In this document: in pieces, positions 9,667-20,980 of the stretch
Layout of the letters: every line of letters begins with the position of its first letter
Numbering within the stretch: the stretch's first letter is position 1
DNA from: Rhypophila decipiens
Taxonomy: Eukaryota > Ascomycota > Sordariomycetes > Sordariales > Naviculisporaceae
Assembly: GCA_033297075.1 (NCBI GenBank)
Contig: MU858156.1
Span: forward strand, 60,348 to 124,347
Direction: 5' to 3'
Length of the DNA: 64,000 nucleotides
Position numbers and translations under genes: made by a program
Notes under the pieces: model-generated
Seen by the model: only the letters and a program-made list of their open reading frames with translations
Told to the model about the DNA's origin: nothing
The model's database searches: none

Positions 9667-11941
9667 ATGACCACACGCCTCTTCCCACTTCTGGGACTGG
9701 CAGCATTAGCCAAAGCTGCCACAGTCACATACGACTTCAGCATAGATTGGGTAACAGCAAACCCAGATGGCATGTTTGAGAGGCCAACCATTGGAATAAA
9801 CGGAAAATGGCCTCTCCCAATAATGGAAGCCAATGTCGGCGACCAGGTCATCGTCAACGCCTTTAATAATCTCGGGGACCAAGCAACCTCACTTCACTTC
9901 CACGGCCTGTATATGAACGGCAGCACTCATATGGACGGCCCATCACAAGTGACACAATGTGCAATTTATCCAGGATCAAGCTTCACATACAACTTTACAG
10001 TAGGTCGTGAATTCTTGCTACGAGTTCACAGGAATGACTGCTCATGTCCGCCATCCAGGTCAAACAACCAGGTACTTACTGGTACCACTCACACACCAAA
10101 GGGCAGTACCCTGATGGGCTAAGAGCCCCGTTCATCATCCACGATCCAAACAATCCGTTCAAGGATATGTACGACGAAGAGCTCGTCCTGACCGTCTCGG
10201 ACTGGTATCATGACCAGATGCCGGGGTTGTTGAACTTTTTTATTAGCAAAGCGAACCCAACCGGTGCCGAACCTGTCCCAAACTCGGCACTGCTCAACGA
10301 GACTCAGAATCTGACGATACCGGTCGAGCCTGAAAGGACGTACCTGTTTCGCATGATCAACATGGGCGCCTTTGCTGGGCAGTATGTGTGGTTTGAAGGT
10401 CACAATATCACCATCCTGGAGGTAGACGGTATCTACACGCAGCCTGCCGAGGCCGACATGATCTACCTTTCTGCAGCTCAGAGGTGCAGTTTCCTACTCA
10501 CCACCAGGAACAGCACCACGGAAAATTTCCCAATCGTCGCAAGCATGGACACGGTTAGCTGAGTGTCTCTTATGGTCAAGTGGAGGGTTTATACTGACAT
10601 ACGTCCAGACCCTCTTCGATCAACTGCCAGAGGATCTCAACTACAACGTGACGGGATGGCTAGTGTACGATTCCAAAGAGCCTCTTCCTGAACCCGCCAT
10701 CTTATACGAGGACTTTGACCCTTTTGACGACATGACTCTCATTCCGTGGGATAATGAGCCGCTGCTTGGCGAACCCGACCGGATCATCACCTTGGATGTC
10801 ATCATGGATAACTTGGGTGATGGGGCAAATTAGTGAGCACGATCTTCTTGCTACTTCCTTTGCCCAAATCAGGATCAATCTAACCACCAAGAAAAGCGCC
10901 TTCTTCAACAACATCACATATGTTTCCCCCAGGGTCCCATCCCTTTATACCGCTCTCAACGCTGGCGAACTCGCCACCGATCCACGTATCTACGGCGAGT
11001 ACACTCATCCATTTGTCTTTGAAAAGGACGAGATCATCGAGTTGGTCATAAACAACATCGACTCAGGTCGCCACCCGTTCCATCTCCACGGACGCAGTTT
11101 TCAGGCCGTCTGGCGCTCCGAAGAAGAAGCCGGCACATTTGAGGACTCGAACGTAACGTCGGAAAGCTTCACGCCCATCCCAATGAAGAGGGACACTATT
11201 GTTTTGTTTCCCGAGGGGAATCTCGTGTTAAGATTCAGGGCGGACAATCCCGGTATGTTTACTCTTTATCAGCCCTCACCTTGATGGCGTGTCTCATTGA
11301 CGGGTGCTGGGTTTAGGTGTCTGGCTCTTTCACTGCCATCTAGAATGGCACGTCCAGAGCGGGCTGATCGCCACCTTTGTTGAAGCTCCGCTGGAACTGC
11401 AGAAGGAATTGGTCATTCCGAAGAACCATATCGATGCTTGCGAGGCTGCCGGGGTTCCCACGGTGGGCAATGCAGCGGCAAATCTGGACTATCTGGACTT
11501 GACGGGGCAGAATATGCCCCCGCCTCCTCTTCCTGCTGGGTTAGTTACCTATTGTTCTTATACCCAACCCCTCTCTAAACTTATCCATCTTTGTCGGCTG
11601 CTGGACGAACACAAATACTGACAAGGTTTTACTTGTGCAGATTCACTACCAAGGGCATCGTAGCCATGGTATTCAGCTGTATCAGTGGCATCCTTGGCGT
11701 GGCTGTCATTGCCTGGTATGGATTCGCCGATGTACCCAAGGAGGAACCCAGTACAATTGTTGCCCCGGGGAAAGCAGCAGGAGCAGAGGGAGGAGTGGTC
11801 GAAGGAGATGGTAATGGCAGTGGAAGTGGCGATGATGCTTCTTCACCAACAGCACAGAAGGAAACAGTTGTTGGCACCATTTCGAACAATGGCGATGATG
11901 AGATAACGGCTTCGGGTGGAGGACGGGACAGAGTTCCATGA
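9667..11941 (+). CDS. FET3: multicopper ferroxidase, iron-uptake partner
   Basis: Cell-surface oxidase that converts Fe(II) to Fe(III) and hands it to the permease. Six exons: 9667-9999, 10059-10553, 10609-10832, 10897-11252, 11317-11539 and 11641-11941, giving 643 aa. All introns are GT-AG and about 55-101 nt; phases fit throughout. A signal peptide covers about residues 1-18. Copper ligands are complete: LHFHG (77-80), WYHSH (119-123), HPFHLHG (410-416) and [10 protein letters not shown] (472-481). A single membrane helix near 548-571 is followed by a Gly/Ser-rich cytosolic tail. The C-terminal anchor and the FTR1 neighbour separate it from secreted laccases. Intron 3 was placed where TA|C restores the conserved Asn-Tyr-Ala-Phe-Phe junction; nearer acceptors would create stops. 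Confidence 0.94.
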
Positions 11942-13541
11942 TTATAAGGGAATGAAAGAGCAAAAAGGAAGTATAGCGGGTTAGGCTAGCTATTACGGTT
12001 CTGGTATATATATATCATGTGGTTCAGACTCTAGTCGAGAGAGGTCGACAGATATGGTTTAACATGAGGGGAGTTACTGGGCTGTTGGTAGGAGGTCGAT
12101 ATTTATATCGACAGGCAGGCGAGAAAAATAATTCTAGCATATTCATGATTAATGTATGGAGTTACCTACCATAATGTGATGAATAAAGAACTGGAAATTC
12201 GGGGAAAACACAAGATGAATAATGGAAGCAAAGCTTTACAAGTATTGGGTGGAACTAACACAGCCGAGGTATCAGGGAATCCCCGTCTGTTCTTGTGAAG
12301 AATGTGAATATGAATCTAGCAGGACTACGGATATATGCTTGTAAATCCCGTACTGGTATTTTCTTCCCATTCCTATATGTAAACCGACAAATATGATACG
12401 GACCCAAGGGTTCACTAATGAATTGCAATACAGAGTTGTAAGCAGGATCATTGCGCGTGGAGAGAACGAGGAATTCGGGAATTCGTCTCTGCGGTAGTGG
12501 CTCATCGGCACTTGTATTTTTTTTTGAAGCTGTTGGTTAAGGTTAAGGTTCGGGATACGGAATAGAAAAGGGGTTTCCACCACGGGGTTGAAGTGCTTCC
12601 CTCGAATGTGTATACGGGACTAGAGAAATGAATGGGAGAGACTGGAAGCTTGAATCGCTAAAGGGACATACGAAAGGTGCCGGATGATGAGTTTTGAGGT
12701 ATGTATCGGTATCGTAATTTACCATGCACATTCAACTCGGTTCGACCATTCACCACGGGCAATATGGAATACATGTAGGGGGTGAAATGCGTCTTACGAG
12801 TAGAACGTTACATCAGCTATACATACGCATAGGATATACGACCGTATCTCCTAAATACCTATAAAATGACTATATATACACATGCAAGAGATGTGTTGAT
12901 GGCCTAATGAAGAGGTATGCGTATTGTTCTTTCAGTGCATTTTTATGGGTATTTTTCGACCCATTATCCGTATTACGACCATTTCACAATTCACCCCATG
13001 TTTCGCCCCTGTTGGCCCGCTGCACATGCATTGATCCGCGCGCTAAAGGTCGCAGGGATCAAGGTCGTGCATGTGGTGGGTCGGTCTTTCAGGTCGTTCC
13101 ACCGAGCACCTGAAGGCTGAAGGACGTGCCTCGATCAGCTTCTTGGTCTCCGTAGCCTCATCCTGAACGTGGAAGCTTCCTTCTTGCTGGCCGACGAGAA
13201 GAGGTCCTTCTTCGCAGACCCAAAGCCAAATTTCTCCGAACTTTGGTGTATTTGCCACTCAGAAATCGTCAGAACATTGGAAAATTAACATCCAAGCCAC
13301 AGGGCGATTGCAGTGCAAACTAGGACAACCGACAAGCCTCGATTTCTCGACCTATCTCTCCACTTTTAATTCCTCTACTCTACAGGGCATTCTCGAATTC
13401 CCATCGCGACGACACTTCAGCTCTGATCCAAACCTACACATCGCAGGGCACCGCACAGCGATTAAACTTTGGATCTCCAGATTCCGACCTACAAACCGGT
13501 TTAAAAGCGACGTCGTCCCACCACTGGAGAGCTTTCCCACG
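11942..13541. other. intergenic, UTRs only
   Basis: The left part is the FET3 3' region (AT-rich, with TATATATATC near 12005). The right part should hold the CCCH gene promoter and leader. I see no coding, RNA or repeat signal. Confidence 0.4.
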
Positions 13542-15397
13542 ATGGATAATTTTCGCACGCCATACGACACAGCACCTAGCGAAGCCTCAAATAACTACCC
13601 TGCAATGGAAGGTCACAAGGAGAAAATGCTGGAATTCATCACCAGATACCAAGATGTGCATATGAGTTTAGCTGCGACCGACCAGTTGATCCAGGAATTG
13701 CTGGTTTTCTCCCAGAGCACCGAGTCCGAGTTGCGAGACGAAAAAGAGCAATTGATCCAACAGATTCAGGACTTACGAGCGGATCTTAGCGCCGATGTAC
13801 GGTCGCGAAGAGACTTGCATCGCCAGTTGCACGAAGCCGAGATTCGGGTGCACGTCTTGGAGCAAGAAGTTATTTTCATGAAGGTTGGTCATCAATACCT
13901 TTCCACCTCGAGCGTCTTCTCGAGCGGCCCCCTCTCCGACCATCACCACCTGCCAACCATCGATTTCTTGGGCTTCGAGAACTGACTTGCCTGCCTGCTT
14001 GCAGAACAGTAATCCGTATGTCGTCATATTAATTGACGGTGACGGTTTGTTGGTAAGTCTTAACCTTATTCGATTGCTTGCGCGCTCCCTGCTGACATGA
14101 TGGTGCCCTCCAGTTTAAAGATAACTTTATCAGTCAAGGCCGGGAAGGAGGAGAAAAGGCCGCCCACGCCCTCCGGGCAGCGATACTGAAAGAGTGCAAC
14201 GAGCATGCGAAGAACACCGAGGTTGTCGCCACATTATTTTCAAGCCTGGCTGGCCTCGCCAAAGCTATGCGTCGCGATGGCACGATTACACACGAAAATG
14301 ACCTTCGGGATTTCACCTTGGGATTTACACAGGGAAAGGCCATGTTCAATGTTAAAGACGTCGGCCACGGCAAAGAACGAGAGATTAAAGGTGAGCTCCC
14401 ACCCCGGACAGCAAGCCAACAAAGCCATTGTATGTTAACAAAGAATGCAGACTCGATCAAATGGCACCTGAGGAATATCAACTGCAAACAGGTTATCCTC
14501 GGCATTTCACATGACGCCGGTTATGCCCCATTTTTGACCGAGCTTTTTCAAGACGACGAGATACGCGACAGACTATGCATTGTAGAGGGCTTTCCCACTA
14601 CGCGAGATCTGGTCAAGACGGGCGCCCGGATCTTGAACTTTAACGAAACCGTGTTCAGAAAAGACAAGCTAGTGGTGGAAAGGCCGGCAGAGCGTACCAC
14701 CCGCAACACAACACCGACGAGTATAAGTATCAGCCCTGGGGTTATCGGCAGTGGGATCATTGGCGGTGGAATTTACAACAGTGGCTCGAGTGATAGGATT
14801 CCTACTCCGGCCACCTCGAACAATTCGACGCCCGCAACTAAACCGGCAACAATTGTAGCGGCAGCGGCCCCGACTTACGCAAGAGCTATTGGCAATGCCA
14901 GTCCGCCGCCGCAGATTACCCTGCCCATCCAGCCCAGACCTGTTACGAACGCTCGTCCATCTCAACACATAGTTGCCGCTCAACAGGCCGCCGCCGCCGC
15001 CGCCGCGGCAAAAGCGCCAGCTGTCACGTGGAATCCAGGTCGACGAGGGGTGGATCCCCCCATTCAAGTGTCCCAGACCGCACTGGACAACATTAAGAAA
15101 CGCAAGGACAGCAACAAGCTCTGCAACAACCACTATCTCCGGGGTCCATGTGCCAAAGGGGACAGCTGTTGCTTTGAGCACAAATACAAACCCACAAAGG
15201 ATGAACTCAACGCGATTGCCTTTTTGACTCGACTAAACCCCTGCGCTATGGGCCAGGACTGTGAAATAGAGGATTGCATTTATGGTCACCATTGCCCGAG
15301 CGTCAGGGATGGGTGGTGCACCCACCCGTTCTGCAAGTTTGAGAAGGAAGACCACCCCCCCGGAACAAAGTTCAAGACCCGGCTGGTCACTGAATAG
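13542..15397 (+). CDS. CCCH zinc-finger protein with conserved N-terminal domain
   Basis: A putative RNA-binding protein found widely in filamentous fungi. Four exons: 13542-13883, 14005-14052 (only 48 nt), 14114-14390 and 14451-15397, giving 537 aa. The N-terminus (about 30-115) is coiled-coil-like. Next comes a domain starting NSNPYVVILIDGDGLLF and ending near residue 260 with IVEGFPTTRDLV and TRILNF-like text; this resembles nuclease-like or DUF7923-type domains, but function is unknown. A Ser/Thr/Ala-rich linker with an Ala run follows. The C-terminus has three Cys/His clusters: CNNHYLRGPCAKGDSCCFEH (C-x8-C-x5-C-x3-H), CAMGQDCEIEDCIYGH and CTHPFCKFEKEDH. The last intron is 60 nt and stop-free, so retention would insert 20 residues. 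The start at 13542 is preferred over in-frame 13308, whose extension is leader-like. Confidence 0.85.
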
Positions 15398-15770
15398 GTT
15401 GATTACTGACTGAAAGGATTTTTGGGCGAGCAGGTGACGCGTGGTCGAAGATATTCAATGGACATGCAGTGAAACAAGATACAAGTGTAGCGGTTTTACT
15501 TGGTGCCCATTGACAGCTTTATTAAGGCCCATTTTGGCCCAGCGGTGGCTTTCTTTTCTTCCTTGAGGACATAAAAGCCTTCTCAGCCAGGCAGATATTC
15601 ATTTATTAATATACACGCTCATTTCTTTTCTGGGCACACTCCAGTCCAGCAAGTTCATTTCGACGCTATAATGTAACCATTTAGATGCCCCTTCTTGATT
15701 ATGATAAGGCCTTGTTTTTCTCATTGAGGCGATGAAAGGTTCGATTCAGGGCTTTTGTGCTCGTTCTGAG
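15398..15770. other. intergenic, 3' region
   Basis: This is downstream sequence of the CCCH gene. No further gene is seen. AGGTTCGATTCAGGGC near 15738 resembles a tRNA B box but has no cloverleaf around it. Confidence 0.4.
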
Positions 15771-15778
15771 GGCATCAC

Positions 15779-15951
15779 TTACCTCAGAACTCAGACCCAC
15801 TTTTTTAGCTCATTTGCGGGCCGGCTGTCAGCCAGCTGGTGGTAAAAGAATGGCTAAAAGAGAGTTATTTGTGGCCAAAGTGAATTTACAAGCCTTACAG
15901 CTGTCAGATCCTTACATAAGCCACGAAAAGTGGGTCTGAGCTCTGAGATAA
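15779..15951. mobile_element. hAT-type MITE (173 bp) with target duplication
   Basis: A non-autonomous DNA transposon remnant. The ends are a 26-bp terminal inverted repeat with 24 matches; the inner 20 bases include CTCAGACCCACTTTT on both sides. The element is bounded by an exact 8-bp direct duplication, GGCATCAC, at 15771-15778 and 15952-15959. An 8-bp duplication with short TIRs is the signature of hAT-family transposition. The interior codes nothing. The two TIR mismatches are both transitions. Confidence 0.85.
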
Positions 15952-16403
15952 GGCATCACGTGCTTATCCAACTACCATCTTCTCCCAATTCAAGGGAAAC
16001 AATTCTGTCAACCGGGTATAGATTTCTCACAATAGGCGCAATACATTCGTTCCCTTCCGGACATTCTTTACTCTTTTTGAGGCCATTTTCCTTGCCCTTA
16101 TCTTGAGGCGATGAACGATTTAAGAGAGCATTGCCACTAGAAGAGGTATGAGGTTAACACCAGGTTGCAGCCGTCGTACGACTTATATATACCCGTAAAG
16201 GAAAAAGAAAAAAGGGAAAAAAAGATGGATAATGATAAAGTAGTCTGTCGTCCAACATCGCTCGTCAATGTCGCTGGCCTCCTTCCTAATCTTGCTGAAA
16301 TGGCTAGTCTTGTTCGCGTTTATGGCAGTGGGAAACATGGTCATTGGATCCGGACTCCGGGATCTTCGGACCTTGCCAGAGCCCGGAGTTCCGGCTGACG
16401 GCC

Positions 16404-16575
16404 GGCGGTTCGGGTTGATAGGGGGTCGGTGGTTACATTTGTCAATGTAATGCTCCCTGGAACCACAGCGAGGAAATGGCCGCACGAAGGACCGAAAATC
16501 AATACATACGCTGTGACTCGAAGGAACACTACATCGACAAATGCACTCACAGACCCCCTATCAACCCGAACCGCC
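16404..16575. repeat. inverted duplication of a zinc-knuckle-like coding fragment
   Basis: Two 67-nt arms (16404-16470 reversed, 16509-16575 forward) match at 56 of 67 positions and are separated by 38 nt. Read outward from the centre, each arm encodes RC-x-S-[RK]-EHYIDKC-x-HRPPINPNR. Nine codons differ: six silently, three by replacement (G/D, R/K, N/T). C-x4-H-x4-C matches the last three ligands of a CCHC zinc knuckle, as in retrotransposon Gag; the first Cys is Phe or Tyr here. It is probably remnant retroelement sequence, though the family is not proven. Confidence 0.6.
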
Positions 16576-16690
16576 AATCGTCAGTGGAAGGTCAGCGATA
16601 TTCCCAAGCGATGTTGTTTGTGGCTTGGATATCATGTGTTGAAAAGACAGTACCCTGCCTATCCATCATCAACATCCGTATGATACCCAT

Positions 16691-16806
16691 ACCATAACCA
16701 GGATTGAACTGGTGGCCTCAAATTAGTCTAGGTATCTTCCACATCCTTCCTTGGATGGGAATACTAATACCATGAGGCGAGCGCTCTCCCGCTGAGCTAT
16801 ACAGGC
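16691..16806 (-). tRNA. degenerate tRNA-Met(CAT)-like sequence with intron
   Basis: Reading the minus strand from 16806, the 5' half is regular: acceptor GCCTGTA, D-arm GCTC-loop-GAGC, anticodon stem CTCGC, then loop CTCATG with anticodon CAT. An intron-like insert follows, then AGGCC and a perfect T-arm ACCAG-TTCAATC-CTGGT. However, the 3' anticodon strand does not pair with CTCGC, and the 3' acceptor strand is broken by a TATGG duplication. It is therefore more likely a tRNA pseudogene than a working elongator tRNA-Met. The insert's 3' end resembles the intron of the neighbouring tRNA-Thr. Confidence 0.5.
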
Positions 16807-16957
16807 GTCGAGTGTTGTTGTTGGTTGGGGTGTTCTGTCGTGGCTTGTTTTATATACATACCTCCCGTCACTCATCTTACTCGGTCGACCGTCGGATACT
16901 CGGTAACTCTATTCTCACTACGTATGTAGATGAATGACAAAAGGGATTACGACGATA

Positions 16958-16988
16958 ATGGATGGATGGATGGATGGATGAATGGATA
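16958..16988. repeat. (GGAT)n microsatellite
   Basis: About six tandem GGAT units lie between the two tRNA-type sequences. A poly-A and (GA)n tract at about 17003-17040 follows, just downstream of the minus-strand tRNA-Thr. Confidence 0.8.
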
Positions 16989-17050
16989 GGCTAAAAAGAA
17001 AAGAAAAAAAAAGCCAAAAAAAAAAGAGAGAGAGAGAGAAAGCAGGAATA

Positions 17051-17176
17051 TGCCCACAATCAGATTTGAACTGATGACCTCATCATGAGCTAGTTAGGTA
17101 CTTCCATCTCTTTGGCTCGTGCCTAGAAAACAGAAGGAATTACTAGTGATGCGCTCTACCCCTGAGCCATGCGGGC
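17051..17176 (-). tRNA. tRNA-Thr (anticodon AGT) with 54-nt intron
   Basis: The cloverleaf on the minus strand is complete. Acceptor GCCCGCA pairs with TGTGGGC; D-stem GCTC pairs with GAGC; anticodon stem CATCA pairs with TGATG; T-stem ATCAG pairs with CTGAT around TTCAAAT; the discriminator is A. The loop reads CT-AGT-A, so the anticodon is AGT, threonine. A 54-nt intron sits at the canonical place after position 37. A long T-run lies downstream on the minus strand (poly-A near 17015 on the plus strand), suitable for Pol III termination. Confidence 0.92.
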
Positions 17177-17869
17177 TTTCTTGTTTTTCGCTTCTTGGTT
17201 GGTTTTCTGTTTGGTGTGCCCTCTTTTCTGCCTCCTCCTCCTCCTCCTCCATTCATGTTATGTGATTTATACCTCGGGTGGCTTGCCTACCTTTATCTTT
17301 ACCAGGTATTATGCTGTGGATACATAGGTACTATGCTGGTTTGGTCCCGCTCATGAACTAACTGATTCATGGCTGATGGGCGCTTTAAAGTTTGTATTGT
17401 GCGGTAAGGTGAGGGGGGTTGCTGACGCTACCTAGGAAAGGAAGGAAGGAACCTTGATGGATAGACAGAGGGGACTGGAAGAAATCGACAATGGCGTCTC
17501 CTCGGCGGCCACTCACGGTCAACTCTTCCCAAATCCAAGTGGGAAGAAAGAGACCCAGCCCGAGTTGCCAGTGGAAATAAAAATATTACCGGAAAACGCG
17601 CCACATCGTGACTGACTGACTGACTGACTGGCTTCCAGGCTGACTTCTTCGAGAGACCAGCCAGCCAGCTAGCCAGATCATTGGCACATTAGGGATTGAT
17701 AAGGGGTAACTTGGACCGAGCGCTGTGTAGAATAAAATACTGCTATGGAGAATACATTGGTTGTAGTGCATGTCATGTTTTTCTCGTCCTATTTTAAATA
17801 TGATTGCTACTTTGATAGCCGCACATGCCTTGTTATTGCACCATTTTACTCGTTCATTTTTTGGCATCC
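17177..17869. other. intergenic with simple repeats
   Basis: It contains a (CCT)n run near 17235 and a (GACT)n tract at 17609-17630. No gene is recognised. The right end is the 3' region of the transporter gene. Confidence 0.5.
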
Positions 17870-19399
17870 TCACCTCTCAGCCCTGACCCGTAACGGGATC
17901 CCCTCCTCATCCTCATCATCATCATCCACTCGTTCCAACATGGGTATACTCTCAACCGCATCACCTCTCCCATCTCTTATATCTTCCCTCCTCGCAATTC
18001 CTCCACCATCACCCTCAACATCAGTGACCTTCTTCTCACCCCCATCCTTCTTGGCCAGCGCAACCCAAAGCGCGCTCCCAATAATAAGCCCACACCCGGC
18101 CAAGCTGAGCCCGCTCATCTCATGCCCAAAGATGAACCGATCGAACCCCGCGGCCCAGAGCATATGCGTATAAACCATGGCATTCGCGCGGTTTGACTTG
18201 GCGTCCTTGCCCAAGCCCGAGGTAAGCATGAACTGCATGAAAAAGCCACATATTCCCAGGGCGATCAACAAGAACCATTGATAGGCCGAGGCGGGCAATC
18301 CAAACTTGATATCCGGCTGCCCGATATTCAGCATCGGTGCCACCACGAGTGCCGTAGACGACACAATGGTACACCAGACCGAAAAGTACGTGACCGAGAT
18401 GAGTGGATGCGCGCGGGTCCCTATAACACGGATTGCCGAGAAGGCCCCGGCTGCTCCCAGGACTCCAACCAAGCCGAGCCCAATACCGCTCAGTCGTTCA
18501 GCGGGCGTGGCATCTTCGACAGAATGCCTATGTGAAGACGCCACATCAGTAGTCGTCGTCGTCGTCCCGTTATTCACCGCCACAGCCCCAGCCCCAGTCG
18601 CCGCATCCTGTCCCATCTGGAACAAACTCGTCGGCCGTGCAATCAACACAACCCCCCCAAGCGCAAGCAAACTCGCAATCTGCTCCCTCCTCGTAAACGG
18701 CGTCTTGATAACCAAATGACAAACAAACCCAGCCACAGAAGGCGCCAGAAAGCTAATCACCGTCGCCTCCGCCAGCGGCAGGTACATGAGCGACATCCAT
18801 AGAGGGAAAATTCCAAAGAATCCCGTCACGCCCCTGATGACGAGCAACCAGCGGACCTCTTTTGCGCCTAGGGGAAAATGTGGCACTTTGGAGTAGTACA
18901 TGTAGATACATGCGCACACGGTGGTGATGGCCATGCGGGCGAATAGGATCTGGAAGGGGTGCATGCCCCCATTGTCGCCGTCGAATTCGAGGATTCGAGC
19001 TGAGAGGTTCATGAGGGCGCCAAAGAACTGCGAGGCTGCTACTAGGATCATGCCGCGGTTTTGGAGCCAGAGGTTTTGGAAGCGCTGGGTGAGGGAGGCT
19101 TTCCATGTTGTTGGGCGACCAGGATATGGATAGTGATGGGAAGGCGCGGGAGATGGTATGCGAGGATGGTGATGTCCTGATATTGGTGTGAGGCGGCCAT
19201 CTTGTGAGAAGGGACTGGCGGTTGCGGATCGTAGGGTGTTCGGGTCGAGCAGGCCCTTGGTGAGAGCTACCTCTTCAAAAGACGGTAGACGGTCGACAAT
19301 GTCGTCGTCGTCGTCATGTTGGAGTCTGTCTTTCTGACCAGGAGTTTGGGGGACGTTGAGAAAGGGCGTCATGGCCGAATGTTGAATACCATACCCCAC
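17870..19399 (-). CDS. EamA/DMT-superfamily membrane transporter
   Basis: A single-exon gene of 509 aa with a cytosolic N-terminus of about 110 residues (acidic, Pro-rich) and roughly ten hydrophobic helices arranged as two EamA repeats. Recognisable segments are MILVAASQFFGALMNLSARI and GVTGFFGIFPLWMSLMYLPL-AEATVISFLAPSVAGF, the fungal DUF6/EamA signature. The repeats are split by a Thr/His loop near residues 280-305. The acidic C-tail contains DDDDEDEEG. The family exports or exchanges small metabolites across plasma or internal membranes; the substrate cannot be told from sequence. A second in-frame ATG nine codons in is an alternative start. Confidence 0.85.
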   Translation of the reverse strand: MGYGIQHSAMTPFLNVPQTPGQKDRLQHDDDDDIVDRLPSFEEVALTKGLLDPNTLRSATASPFSQDGRLTPISGHHHPRIPSPAPSHHYPYPGRPTTWKASLTQRFQNLWLQNRGMILVAASQFFGALMNLSARILEFDGDNGGMHPFQILFARMAITTVCACIYMYYSKVPHFPLGAKEVRWLLVIRGVTGFFGIFPLWMSLMYLPLAEATVISFLAPSVAGFVCHLVIKTPFTRREQIASLLALGGVVLIARPTSLFQMGQDAATGAGAVAVNNGTTTTTTDVASSHRHSVEDATPAERLSGIGLGLVGVLGAAGAFSAIRVIGTRAHPLISVTYFSVWCTIVSSTALVVAPMLNIGQPDIKFGLPASAYQWFLLIALGICGFFMQFMLTSGLGKDAKSNRANAMVYTHMLWAAGFDRFIFGHEMSGLSLAGCGLIIGSALWVALAKKDGGEKKVTDVEGDGGGIARREDIRDGRGDAVESIPMLERVDDDDEDEEGIPLRVRAER

Positions 19400-20980
19400 A
19401 CGATGTCGTCAGTGAGTGAGCACTAAACAAGCCCGATGATGCAGAAAAACGAGAAGGAAGCAAGACGGTGTATATTCCAGGTAAACTCTGAGTACGCCAC
19501 TTTGAAGGAGACTACCTTGGAAAAGTCTAACTGAGGTCCACTTGGAAAGAGTTTAAAGTCAAAAGGAAAAAGTTTAAAAAAAAAATACCGGAGAAAGGAA
19601 GAATACTAAAAGTACAGACTGAGGGGAACAAGCCTGCAAGCCAAACAAGATGCCTTGGAGAAATGAAATAGTGGGCAGGCACTAGCCTCACCTGAAGCAC
19701 GTCGGATGTGGAGAGAAGAACGTTATCCCCGGACATGCTGGTGGTCATGGGGGAACATAACCTGCATGTTGGAAAAGTGCGAACTTGGTCTCGAGTCTTG
19801 ACGCTGTATATAAACCGGATCACAGTTTAGTCTTGTATGAATTGTAGACCCGGAGCCATATTTAACCACCAAAGTTACACCAGCAACTCTGCTGGCAATA
19901 CAATACACTGCGTGGTTCTCGGTAAGACGCCGACCAGATAGATAGCTAGCCATCGGATGAGGCACCCGCCCGTTCAGGATGGATGGCGAGAAACGGCTCA
20001 AGCGGCAACCCGATATCGCAGAGTCGTATGCAGCAAAAGAAAAAGGACCGGGTATGGAAAGGCGTTGATGTGACGGCGGGGCATCCCAGGGGCTTTGTTT
20101 GTGCATAACCGGAGTGTGTGGTCGTCTCGAAGAGGCTGGTTATTGCAGTGGTTAATAAAGATGGTTCGCCGAGGAAGGAAGGAGAAGTGGGATTGGATGA
20201 GGGGCTGAACGACGTGGGGTTGATGATGATGCTCACTGAACCTCTGCGTCTCTCACAATTCTGAAGCTGGTCGAGATACAGTACATGTGCGCACCTGCCT
20301 GTTACGGAAAGATACTGGTTTGGTGTTCTCGACTTGATTCCTGCCAGAAAAAATGTTATTGAGTTTGAAATCCACATACCGGTAAAGGGATGCACTTCTC
20401 CCCCAAAGGAAGTCCAGCAATGTACATACAGTATATTAATATTCTGGGTGAGGACCCATCCGCGGTCAGCAGAAATTTAATGTAAGCACAATCCTGCCAA
20501 GACTGCAGTAGCACAAAGTCGGCAATTGAAGACACCTTCTCAGCCGTCTGACTGGTAGACCTCAGCCAACAATTCCATTTTTCTCAGCTTCAGAGTTTTT
20601 ATCAATTCCTTGAGCATTGGATCACCCAAATCACCAAGCGCATGAGCCCAGCTGCGCTTTATTAAGTAGTAGTAGCCTGACATTCATCAAACTATCCAGG
20701 CAATTAAATCAAGCTCGCTTCTGTTCTCGGTATCATTTTGTCCTCACCTGATTTCCTCCTCCGGCCCTCATCCTCCAGACCTCCAACCATCGCTCATGGC
20801 CATTCATATCTCATCCATTAGTCCATACATACAAATCCAGATCCAGCAACCGTTTTAGACCTCAATGCTCTCACACACAGCCCGATTACGTCCTCCGTCA
20901 TCCAAGGGCCCCCTCAAGCAAGGCAATGATACTCAGAAATACCAATCGATTTCCAAGGAAGCACTTTCTCACCAAAAGAA
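19400..20980. other. intergenic: transporter promoter and HMG gene 3' region
   Basis: No protein or RNA gene is seen. The open frames here are short and not protein-like. Several start or stop at GT/AG-like sites, so leader introns of the transporter cannot be excluded. Confidence 0.35.

Noticed and set aside
18278..18719. Plus-strand open frames within the DMT transporter
   Set aside because: They are antisense shadows of a well-supported membrane protein.
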